Below are positions 1 to 5,162 of a stretch of 6,388 nucleotides of DNA, piece after piece. The position numbers and the translations under genes are program-made. Source of the stretch: Treponema sp. (GTDB lineage: Bacteria > Spirochaetota > Spirochaetia > Treponematales > Breznakiellaceae); assembly GCA_031278025.1 (NCBI GenBank), contig JAITLF010000279.1, forward strand, positions 1-6,388, given 5' to 3'. Under the pieces are notes generated by a model. That model was given only the letters and a program-made list of their open reading frames with translations, ran no database searches and was not told where the DNA came from. Every line of letters starts with the position of its first letter. Positions within the stretch are counted from its first letter, which is position 1.

Positions 1-723
1 GCGTTTCTGCCGGGGATAGCGGCCTACAAAACCATTGAGGCCAACCACAAACTGGCGCTTTCCCCAGCGGCCCGTTCCCTGGCCCTGGAGGGGAACCCGG
101 TCCACGAGGATATGATGGACGCCCTGCCCCTCATAAAAGCCCCGGTGTTTTCGTTTATGACCGTTCTGGACAAGGAGCAGGGGGTGGCCGCGGCGGCGGC
201 GGGGGATTTGATGGATTCGTTTTATGCAGCGGTTGAGACTGCCCGGAAGATATTTTGCGTTGCCGTGCCGGCAAAAGCGGATATTGTGGTGTCGGCGGCA
301 AAATTTCCCATGGACATTGACCTCTACCAGTCCCAGAAGGCCATAGACAACGGGGCCGCGGCCTTGAAGGACGGCGGAACCCTCATACTGGTTTCAAGCT
401 GCCGGGACGGCATTGGGGACCGGGCCTACGCGGAGCTGCTGGGCTCGGCGAAAAGCCCGGCGGAGGCGCTGGAGCGGATCCGCGGGGGCTACAGGCTGGG
501 TTACCATAAGGCGGCGAAGATGGCCGCGGTGTCCGGGCGGGCCCTGGTCAAGGCCGTGACGGAGCTGCCCGCGGAACGGCTTGCGGCCATGTTCATTGAA
601 GCAGCCCCGTCCCCCCAGGCGGCGCTGGACGAGGCCCTGGAAAGGGCGAAGGCCCGGGGCATTGCGGTCCCCAGGATACTTGTGCTTCCCGACGGCTGTG
701 TCACCGTGCCGGTTCCCCTATAG
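1..723 (+). CDS. LarA-family (nickel-dependent lactate racemase-like, DUF2088) protein, C-terminal part
   Basis: The frame is open from base 1 to the TAG at 721-723 (240 residues), so the 5' end lies outside the window. In LarA proteins a nickel-pincer cofactor racemises lactate or a related 2-hydroxy acid in the cytoplasm. Seen here: the FLPGIAAYKTIEANH stretch at residues 2-16, whose His16 matches the nickel-binding His200 of Lactobacillus LarA. The pincer lysine (Lys184) would fall immediately before base 1. GNPVHEDM follows at about 31-38. The DLYQSQKA motif carries Tyr109, Gln110 and Lys113, equivalent to the active-site Tyr294, Gln295 and Lys298. Counting from the pincer lysine, the length to the stop matches the roughly 424-residue family. 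The sequence is GC-rich and appears intact. The true substrate is uncertain, because many LarA homologues act on hydroxy acids other than lactate. Residues of this gene at 286-488 recur as a fragment at 2528-2730. Confidence 0.88.
   Translation, partial: AFLPGIAAYKTIEANHKLALSPAARSLALEGNPVHEDMMDALPLIKAPVFSFMTVLDKEQGVAAAAAGDLMDSFYAAVETARKIFCVAVPAKADIVVSAAKFPMDIDLYQSQKAIDNGAAALKDGGTLILVSSCRDGIGDRAYAELLGSAKSPAEALERIRGGYRLGYHKAAKMAAVSGRALVKAVTELPAERLAAMFIEAAPSPQAALDEALERAKARGIAVPRILVLPDGCVTVPVPL
286..488 (+). repeat. Direct repeat copy A (inside the LarA gene)
   Basis: This 203-bp segment aligns without gaps to 2528-2730 at a constant offset of 2242. I count 15 mismatches, about 93% identity. It covers the active-site DLYQSQKA region of the LarA protein. 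Confidence 0.9.
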
Positions 724-739
724 ACCCCTGGTTGGGTCT
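722..739 (+). terminator. Weak stem-loop just after the LarA stop
   Basis: AGACCC (722-727) and GGGTCT (734-739) form a perfect 6-bp inverted repeat with a 6-base loop, starting within the stop codon. A CCCC/GGGG pairing (725-728 with 742-745) is an alternative fold. No T-run follows, so it is at best a weak intrinsic terminator. Confidence 0.25.
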
Positions 740-762
740 CCGGGGGCCTAGCTGACGCCATA

Positions 763-791
763 TTGAAAACCCGCGTGGAATCCCCTATGCT
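763..791 (+). promoter_or_regulatory. Predicted sigma70-type promoter for the Rpn-like gene
   Basis: TTGAAA (763-768), a 17-base spacer and TATGCT (786-791) match the consensus at 5/6 and 4/6 positions with ideal spacing. Transcription would start near 797-800. That leaves a very short leader in which the GGAGG ribosome site (799-803), 5 bases before the ATG at 809, lies at the 5' end of the RNA. Confidence 0.5.
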
Positions 792-808
792 TAAACCCGG
801 AGGCGGCA

Positions 809-1285
809 ATGGTCTCAAATACCCGCTACAAGGACAGCGTATTCTCCTTCCTTTTCAGCAATCCTGATACCCTGCGGGAACTTTACGGAGCCATTGCCGG
901 AGTCGTACTGTCCCCGGATATACCCGTCACCATCAACACCCTGGAAGGCGTGCTGTACCGGAACCTGCTCAACGACATCTCCTTCGAGATCGCCCGGAAA
1001 CTGGTCATCATCCTGGAACACCAGAGCACTATCAACCCCAATCTGCCCTTACGGATACTCATGTATATAGCGCGGATATACGAGAAGCTGACTGCAGGAA
1101 TGAATGTGTACGGAAGAAAACTGTTGAAGATACCGCGGCCTGAGTTTATCGTGCTGTACAACGGGACAGAGCCGTACCCGGACCGGACGGTCCTGCGCCT
1201 GTCCGATGCCTTTGAGGAGGCAGCGGCCGTACACCAGGAAATTCGGAGGCGCTCCCCTGTGGATCTAATCCGGGTTTTTCTATAA
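809..1285 (+). CDS. Rpn-like PD-(D/E)XK nuclease/transposase-family protein, C-terminally truncated
   Basis: Only the N-terminal nuclease half of this family is present, 158 residues against roughly 280-330 usual. The opening TRYKDSVFSFLFSNPDTL and the later PRPEFIVLYNG are family signatures. The PD-(D/E)XK-type residues appear to be Asp56 (NDISF) with Glu70 and Gln72 (ILEHQS). Relatives are annotated as recombination-promoting nucleases or putative transposases and occur in many copies in Treponema genomes. The start is supported by GGAGG 5 bases upstream. Homology fades after LRLSDAFEEAAAVHQE (residues 129-144). Beyond it, scraps of the expected continuation appear in shifted frames: FGGAP if the reading shifts by one base near 1240, then DLI and RVF back in the original frame. 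This suggests several small indels and then loss of the rest. The catalytic core could still fold, but the gene is probably a decaying remnant. Confidence 0.8.
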   Translation: MVSNTRYKDSVFSFLFSNPDTLRELYGAIAGVVLSPDIPVTINTLEGVLYRNLLNDISFEIARKLVIILEHQSTINPNLPLRILMYIARIYEKLTAGMNVYGRKLLKIPRPEFIVLYNGTEPYPDRTVLRLSDAFEEAAAVHQEIRRRSPVDLIRVFL

Positions 1286-1318
1286 AGCAATGGGGGCGCT
1301 TTCAAAAAGGGGGCTGTT

Positions 1319-1921
1319 ATGCGTAAAGTAGCTATTCTTTTATTTGCCTTTACTTTTGGCTGCGCTTTTACATCCTGTTATTCTATTCCCAATGTGCGGG
1401 GGAAAAACCGTTTTTCGCCGGAGGAAAAAAACGGGTATCTTTTGATGAGGGTAATCACACCTGAGGATCCTTCGGGGCTGATTTTTCGAATCACAAAAAT
1501 ACGGCGGTTTCCACCGGGCATTGCCGAGTGGCATAATTTGAAGGCCGGTGAAAATTTTATTTTTATTAAAGCCCCTCCGGGGGAATACGCGGTTAATTAT
1601 GTTTTTGACCGCTCCTTCAAACGGGTTTTTACCGATTTTGAGCTCAAAGATTTTGATCTCAGCGATTGGTTATTTACCCTTGAAAGCGGGGTTATCGCCT
1701 ACCTGGGAGACCTGGTTGTTGTTGAGCTCGCCGAAAGTGTAAATGTATATGGAAACAGGATTGTTGATTTTAAATATACATGGCAGGATAACTATGATGG
1801 AGTTGTTTCTTATGTGCGGGACCGTTATGGCGGAATACCGGAGGATATGCCCTTTGTGAACCAATCCCTGCAGGCGCCGGCGGATACCCGCTATGAGCCG
1901 ATTATTACCGGAGGGCTGTAA
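1319..1921 (+). CDS. Putative lipoprotein of unknown function
   Basis: The product has 200 residues and I do not recognise the family. The N terminus is a lipoprotein signal: MRK, a hydrophobic stretch at residues 4-18, then AFTSC with Cys20 as the likely lipidated residue. Spirochaete lipoboxes are relaxed, so Phe at -3 is acceptable; Cys15 is a weaker alternative. The mature part looks beta-rich. GYLLMRVITP (about 40-49) and LKAGENFIFIKAPPGEYAV (about 77-95) resemble the small beta-sandwich lipoproteins of the DUF2846 type, but this is only a resemblance. A GGGGG ribosome site lies 6-7 bases before the ATG. A TATAAA at 1281-1286 could be a -10 box, though I see no good -35. The gene is visibly AT-richer than its neighbours, and its stop abuts the next start (TAAATG), so the two genes are probably co-transcribed and transferred together. 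Confidence 0.75.
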   Translation: MRKVAILLFAFTFGCAFTSCYSIPNVRGKNRFSPEEKNGYLLMRVITPEDPSGLIFRITKIRRFPPGIAEWHNLKAGENFIFIKAPPGEYAVNYVFDRSFKRVFTDFELKDFDLSDWLFTLESGVIAYLGDLVVVELAESVNVYGNRIVDFKYTWQDNYDGVVSYVRDRYGGIPEDMPFVNQSLQAPADTRYEPIITGGL

Positions 1922-2476
1922 ATGAAGCGGAAATTACTAATTTTAACTACCATAATGACGGTCCCCCTGTCTGCGCACAGCCTTGATTTTGCCCTTCAGT
2001 ATTACATAGTGTCATTGCCCGGCTTGTCAACCATCGCCTCTCCGGTGATAGACGGTTTTGAGAGCGACGATAGCAACAATCCCTTTCTTATTCCCCTGGA
2101 AGGCAAATTGCTGGCCCTGCGCTTTGGGGCCTTTGCCATGAGCGTGAATACCGGACTCAGCGTCTATATTAAAAACAGCGGGTTTAGCTCCCTTGATTTG
2201 TCCGGGGGGATAAGTTTTTATATAAACAAACGGGAAACCAGTCCCATGAGGGGAGGATATATTTCCTTGATCCCCTTTTATGAATTGCCGGTTATTAATG
2301 TAGGAAATCCGTCTTTTTACAGTTGGAAGGCCGCCCTGGACTTTGGCTTATCGGGCGATATACTGGGGCCGCTTTATGCGAGCGCTTTTTCCCGATGGAT
2401 ATTTTTTTGGGAGAACACACAATTCCTATATTGTCTGCCTGATTTTGGCATTGCCGCGGGATTACATTTTTGGTGA
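1922..2476 (+). CDS. Small exported protein, possible outer-membrane beta-barrel
   Basis: The product has 184 residues and the family is not recognised. MKRKLLILTTIMTVPLSAHS is a classic signal peptide, with likely cleavage after Ser20 (AHS then LDF). The mature chain has repeated amphipathic stretches rich in Tyr, Phe and Trp separated by short Gly/Ser/Asn turns, for example LSGGISFYINKRE, GGYISLIPFYELP and WKAALDFGLSGD. It ends in GIAAGLHFW, with an aromatic last residue as in many outer-membrane barrels. A small barrel of roughly eight strands is therefore plausible; this is inference from pattern only. The start directly follows the lipoprotein stop, and its GGAGG ribosome site (1910-1914) lies inside the lipoprotein gene, which suggests translational coupling and a shared envelope role. 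About 50 bases after its stop the larA fragment begins. Confidence 0.72.
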   Translation: MKRKLLILTTIMTVPLSAHSLDFALQYYIVSLPGLSTIASPVIDGFESDDSNNPFLIPLEGKLLALRFGAFAMSVNTGLSVYIKNSGFSSLDLSGGISFYINKRETSPMRGGYISLIPFYELPVINVGNPSFYSWKAALDFGLSGDILGPLYASAFSRWIFFWENTQFLYCLPDFGIAAGLHFW

Positions 2477-2527
2477 AATTGTTGAGGGCCCCCGGGAGGC
2501 ACGGAGACGCACACAGATTGCATAAAG

Positions 2528-2743
2528 GCGGTCTCGGCGGCAAAATTTCCCATGGGCATTGACCTCTACCAGTCCCAGAAGGCCATAGACAACGGGGCCG
2601 CGGCCTTGAAGGACGGTGGAACCCTCATACTGGTCTCAAGCTGCCGGGACGGCATTGGGGACGAAGCCTACGCCGGGCTGCTGGCTTCCGCGAAAAGCCC
2701 GGCGGACGCGCTGGAGCGGATCCGCCGGGGAAGGTCCGGGTAG
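2528..2743 (+). pseudogene. larA-like gene fragment (direct repeat copy B, 2528-2730)
   Basis: This is an internal slice of a LarA-family gene with neither start nor end, corresponding to residues about 96-163 of the visible LarA protein. The frame stays open to a TAG at 2741-2743, but real homology ends at about 2730. Differences from copy A include synonymous third-base changes as well as Asp to Gly in FPMDIDLYQ, Arg to Glu and Gly to Ala. It may therefore derive from another larA paralogue rather than from the adjacent gene. The Tyr, Gln and Lys of DLYQSQKA are retained. No ribosome site or start precedes it in frame at the family position, so it is not expected to make a functional protein. 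Its right edge coincides with the breakpoint of the CHASE2 gene on the other strand, and its left edge lies about 50 bases past the barrel gene, marking a rearrangement scar. Confidence 0.88.
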
Positions 2744-3890
2744 TGCCGTAGAAGTCCGTGAGCGGGAAGTCCGCCCACACGGTGAAGAACCCGGAGGAAG
2801 CCATGAGGCTTAAATTCTCCGCGAACACTTTTTCGATAACCGTATGCTGGATCAGTTCCAGAAGGGACATGATCCGGTAATCGTAAAAAGACTTTTTCGG
2901 CCACTTGAGCAGTACCGAACCGTCCTCCGTCCGGGGTATCCTGATGTCCTGAATACGGCTGTTGATATGCGCGTTCCGCAAAATAATTTCCGTATCGGAA
3001 ACCTCAATCGCCGGATCGCCCAGCAGTTCCCGCATACCAACCAGGGCCAAATGGCCGTAGTAGTTTCCCCCATACTTTACGACAAGATTGACCCGCCGCC
3101 TGATGCCGTCCCGGTCCGCGTCGGCGTTGACAAAGCCCGCGCCCGCGGCCCGGCTCAGGAGTTTGTATATGGCCGGCATAACCCCAGCCATTTCGGGGGT
3201 CTTTTGGTCATCATCAGACGCAACGCTTTTCAGCGCTATCCGCGATTCAAGCAGAGACCTCATTGCTTCATCAGGTGCGGGAATCTCCGCGCCGGAAAGA
3301 ATGTGGCCCGCGCTTATCATGGTGAGGGTAAGCCATGATAAGCCGGTGAACTCCAAAGCCCGGGCGAAGTATTCATCCACGTCCTGAGTCAGATACTCAA
3401 GGGACTTCTCCAGTTCCGAGCGGACTTCTCCGTTGAGGGCGGTAAATTCATCCTTGTAAATTTCGCTTTCTTCCCGGCTGATACTCCCCGTAGCGAAACC
3501 GTCAATGACTTGCGCGGCGGTTTCGTTGATGCTGCCGAAGCCCTCATCGAGGTAGCGGGAAAACACTTCCCCCGCGTAGTCCCGGTCCAGCCGCTGGGGG
3601 CTTTCGTCAAGGTAGTTCAAGTCGAAGGTGATGGAGGCGGCCCCCAGCTCCCTGAGCAGCAGTACCACATCGGCCATCACTTCCCGCCGGAAAGGGAAGC
3701 CCCCGGCGTAGCTTATGGAATCGTCGTCCAGGGTAAGGACATAGACTTTTTCATGTTCCGTCAGGGACGGCAGGAAGCGCAGAAAGAGGTCGTAAATTTT
3801 GTTGTCCGCCGTGGTAAAAAGCAGGGGCAGGGCAAGCGCGAAACAAACGAGGGGAATAACAAACAGCTTTTTACCACGGCCCTTGTTCAT
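2625..3890 (-). CDS. CHASE2-domain sensor protein, truncated and fused to antisense larA sequence
   Basis: CHASE2 is an extracytoplasmic sensing domain, normally followed by membrane segments and a cytoplasmic output such as a class III nucleotide cyclase. Seen here: a membrane segment at residues 9-26 (FVIPLVCFALALPLLF), the CHASE2 opening KIYDLFLRFLP with VYVLTLDDDSIS (31-60), FPFRREVMADVVLLLRELG (65-83), and GFVNADADRDGIRRRVNLV (252-270), all typical of the domain. Native sequence runs to about residue 387 (TDFYGTTRTF). The remaining 34 or so residues, rich in Pro and Arg, are read from the antisense strand of the larA fragment. The rest of the sensor, the later membrane helices and any cyclase are missing. 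The start at 3890 overlaps the restored FecR stop by ATGA, indicating translational coupling. It is probably a pseudogene; at best it makes a membrane-anchored periplasmic domain with no output. Confidence 0.82.
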   Translation of the reverse strand: MNKGRGKKLFVIPLVCFALALPLLFTTADNKIYDLFLRFLPSLTEHEKVYVLTLDDDSISYAGGFPFRREVMADVVLLLRELGAASITFDLNYLDESPQRLDRDYAGEVFSRYLDEGFGSINETAAQVIDGFATGSISREESEIYKDEFTALNGEVRSELEKSLEYLTQDVDEYFARALEFTGLSWLTLTMISAGHILSGAEIPAPDEAMRSLLESRIALKSVASDDDQKTPEMAGVMPAIYKLLSRAAGAGFVNADADRDGIRRRVNLVVKYGGNYYGHLALVGMRELLGDPAIEVSDTEIILRNAHINSRIQDIRIPRTEDGSVLLKWPKKSFYDYRIMSLLELIQHTVIEKVFAENLSLMASSGFFTVWADFPLTDFYGTTRTFPGGSAPARPPGFSRKPAARRRLRPQCRPGSLRPV

Positions 3891-4281
3891 TCGGCGGCAA
3901 TATCCTCTTCCGCCGCCGCGTCGCCGGCCCTGGCCGAAGCGGTGCTGACCCTGCCGGTAGTCCGGCTCACCGCGCCCGTATCGGTTTGGACCGGCCCGTT
4001 AATCCGTATGCCCGTCCCGCTTCCGGCCAGGGAAGCGACAGTCCCGGTCTGCACCGCCCCACGGAAAAGGTCCGCCCGTCGGAGGCAAGGACGAGCCGCG
4101 CGCCTATCCCTGAGCGGATCACCGCCTCCCCGGTCAAAGTGTCCCCGGCATTGACCGCCGCCCACTTGCCGCCTGTTTCCCGTTCAACCCGCCCCGACAC
4201 GCTCTGTACCGTGAAGGACTGGCCGAAGACCGCGCCGCCGATTGCCAGCAGGGCAATCAACACCAACATCGTCTTTTTCAT
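3887..4281 (-). pseudogene. FecR-domain exported protein with a one-base frameshift
   Basis: FecR-domain proteins are periplasmic or surface-linked and often accompany signalling proteins. MKKTMLVLIALLAIGGAVFG is a signal peptide, probably cleaved after Gly20. Residues about 22-74 (VQSVSGRVERETGG, then AGDTLTGEAVIRSG) form a FecR domain. At a four-base C run on the plus strand (4057-4060; GGGG in the mRNA) the reading frame breaks. Unshifted, translation ends at 3967 after 104 residues with an unrelated tail. With one extra G the product is 131 residues, continuing SVGAVQTGTVASLAG and ending STASARAGDAAAEEDIAAE, a coherent low-complexity tail. Its TGA then overlaps the CHASE2 ATG exactly (ATGA), strong support for the restored frame. 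A natural deletion, a sequencing error, or slippage on the G run could explain it. AGGAG (4288-4292) lies 6 bases before the ATG. Confidence 0.78.
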
Positions 4282-4287
4282 TTTTCA

Positions 4288-4292
4288 CTCCT
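4288..4292 (-). promoter_or_regulatory. Ribosome binding site of the FecR-domain gene
   Basis: On the minus strand AGGAG lies 6 bases before the ATG at 4281, which fixes that start. The same AGGAGTG heptamer recurs at 4354-4360 in the second copy of the tandem unit, where no gene follows, so the duplication seems to have copied the 5' untranslated region. Confidence 0.7.
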
Positions 4293-4298
4293 AATTAA

Positions 4299-4316
4299 GG
4301 CGGCGGAATCGCCGCC
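4299..4316. promoter_or_regulatory. GC-rich hairpin 1
   Basis: GGCGGCG (4299-4305) and CGCCGCC (4310-4316) form a 7-bp stem around a GAAT loop. In the FecR transcript it would sit about 6 bases upstream of the AGGAG ribosome site, so it could influence translation. It also resembles the short palindromic repeats scattered through GC-rich genomes. Confidence 0.6.
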
Positions 4317-4330
4317 GATATTCAATCGGA

Positions 4331-4351
4331 CATTAACACAACGTGTTAATG
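4331..4351. promoter_or_regulatory. Palindromic operator-like site 1
   Basis: Perfect 9-bp arms CATTAACAC and GTGTTAATG are separated by AAC. This is the size and symmetry expected for a dimeric DNA-binding protein. Its centre is about 60 bases upstream of the FecR start. Confidence 0.6.
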
Positions 4352-4366
4352 AGCACTCCTATACAA

Positions 4367-4384
4367 GGCGGCGGAACCGCCGCC
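4367..4384. promoter_or_regulatory. GC-rich hairpin 2
   Basis: GGCGGCGG (4367-4374) and CCGCCGCC (4377-4384) form a perfect 8-bp dyad around AA. Compared with hairpin 1, the single T-to-C change restores a G-C pair in place of a G-T wobble, so the dyad is preserved between copies. Confidence 0.6.
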
Positions 4385-4396
4385 AGTTTAATTGGA

Positions 4397-4417
4397 CATT
4401 AACACAACGTGTTAATG
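4397..4417. promoter_or_regulatory. Palindromic operator-like site 2, abutting the vapBC promoter
   Basis: This copy has the same 9-bp arms and AAC spacer as site 1, 66 bases away. It ends one base before the -35 element of the vapBC promoter, a position suited to repression or activation of that promoter. VapB/VapBC complexes commonly autoregulate through inverted repeats, so VapBC is one candidate ligand. The identity of the binding protein is inference. Confidence 0.6.
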
Positions 4418-4418
4418 A

Positions 4419-4447
4419 TTGTGAAACCGGATGGTTCATGCTATACT
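4419..4447 (+). promoter_or_regulatory. vapBC promoter with extended -10
   Basis: TTGTGA (4419-4424), a 17-base spacer and TATACT (4442-4447) are preceded by TG one base upstream (TGC then TATACT, an extended -10). The predicted transcription start, 6-8 bases past the -10, is 4453-4455, which coincides with the antitoxin ATG at 4455. Confidence 0.65.
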
Positions 4448-4454
4448 CCGTAAT

Positions 4455-4730
4455 ATGACTATTGAACAAACGGTTGAAATTCCGGCCAACCACCGGCTGA
4501 CTATTGAAGTGCCGCAGGAAGTTCCGGCGGGGCCGGTTGTATTGACATACAGGCCCAAATCGGCGCAGGAAGCGGACAACCCATACGAAGCCGTTGAACG
4601 GCTTGAGGGGCTTGCCAGGAAAATGGGTTCTACCCTTACGGTTGACCGCTTTCTTGAAATGCGCCGCGAAGATAAGGCGCTTGATGAAGCGGAATACCGG
4701 CGTATGTTTGGCAAGGGCGGAACGGAATGA
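4455..4730 (+). CDS. vapB: VapB-type antitoxin
   Basis: This 91-residue protein is the antitoxin partner of the PIN-domain toxin encoded next to it. It should bind and neutralise VapC in the cytoplasm and probably bind the operon's own operator. MTIEQTVEIPANHRLTIEVPQ looks like a short beta-rich N-terminal module, possibly AbrB-like. The C-terminal charged helices (RFLEMRREDKALDEAEYRRMFGKGG, about residues 64-88) fit a toxin-wrapping tail. I chose the ATG at 4455 over an in-frame ATG at 4431, because MTIEQTV is the natural family start and the upstream ATG lies inside the promoter spacer. No Shine-Dalgarno sequence precedes 4455, and the predicted RNA begins there, so translation may be leaderless. 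The stop overlaps the toxin start (ATGA), typical of coupled antitoxin-toxin expression. Confidence 0.8.
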   Translation: MTIEQTVEIPANHRLTIEVPQEVPAGPVVLTYRPKSAQEADNPYEAVERLEGLARKMGSTLTVDRFLEMRREDKALDEAEYRRMFGKGGTE

Positions 4731-5152
4731 CCTGTGTACTCGATGCCTGCGCTCTTATCACTTATCTGAACGGCGAGCCGGGCAAAGAGATTATGCGGGA
4801 TTTGTTTAGGCAGGCTGTGGACCGGAAGATGGCCTTGTATATGAGTGTCGTCAACATGATCGAGGTACGCTACGGCTATATCCGTGATATGGGGCCGGAG
4901 CGGGCGCAGCATCTGTTTGAACAGATACAGTCCTCCCCTATTACAATTATTCATGATATTTCCAATAATGCTTTGGCTTGCGCGGCCCGTCTTAAAGCAT
5001 CGTATAGCTGTTCCCTTGCCGACGCTATCGGTATCGCCACCGCTATTGAACTTTCCGCTCAATTCGTTACCAGCGATCACAAGGAACTTGAAGCGGTGGA
5101 AAAAGCCGAAAGTCTTTCCGTACTCTGGCTCCCGCCGCATCCCAAAAAATAA
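4727..5152 (+). CDS. vapC: VapC-type PIN-domain ribonuclease toxin
   Basis: VapC toxins are magnesium-dependent ribonucleases that cut tRNA or rRNA and stop growth unless held by the antitoxin. The 141-residue product has the full set of PIN acidic residues: Asp6 in CVLDACALITYLNGE, Glu46 in VVNMIEVRYG, Asp99 in CSLADAIGIATA and Asp117 in FVTSDHKELE. The length is normal for VapC and no lesion is visible, so the toxin is probably active. The ATG sits in an ATGA overlap with the antitoxin stop. It is transcribed toward the TPR gene, with only 10 bases between the two converging stop codons. Such modules are often acquired horizontally and may stabilise the region, but the RNA target cannot be read from sequence. 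Confidence 0.92.
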   Translation: MTCVLDACALITYLNGEPGKEIMRDLFRQAVDRKMALYMSVVNMIEVRYGYIRDMGPERAQHLFEQIQSSPITIIHDISNNALACAARLKASYSCSLADAIGIATAIELSAQFVTSDHKELEAVEKAESLSVLWLPPHPKK

Positions 5153-5162
5153 CATACCTTTT

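Larger units (their letters stand above)
4286..4419. repeat. Tandem duplication of a 66-68 bp regulatory unit
   Basis: Unit 1 is 4286-4353 and unit 2 is 4354-4419. Both contain, in order on the plus strand, CACTCCTA, then AAGGCGGCGGAA with its complementary arm, a variable stretch of about 10 bases where unit 2 is 2 bases shorter, and an identical 25-base block spanning the palindrome. The conserved parts are exactly the two dyad elements and the ribosome-site heptamer, while the spacers have diverged. Confidence 0.88.

Noticed and set aside
2486..2496. GGGCCCCCGGG, with an inverted partner CCGGGGGCC near 740-748, as possible mobile-element ends
   Set aside because: Very short and expected by chance in GC-rich sequence; no target duplication or transposase is associated.
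3892..3918. GGCGGC ... GCCGCC dyad at the end of the FecR gene as a third copy of the GC hairpin
   Set aside because: It lies in Ala/Glu-rich codons, has a different loop and lacks the flanking palindrome; likely codon-composition coincidence.
3510..4154. Long plus-strand open frame (214 codons) opposite the CHASE2 and FecR genes
   Set aside because: It is antisense to recognisable CHASE2 and FecR domains, has low-complexity composition and no family motifs; a shadow of GC-rich coding sequence.
4286..4419. CRISPR-like array
   Set aside because: Only two units, with internal dyads and spacers that are related to each other; no cas genes.
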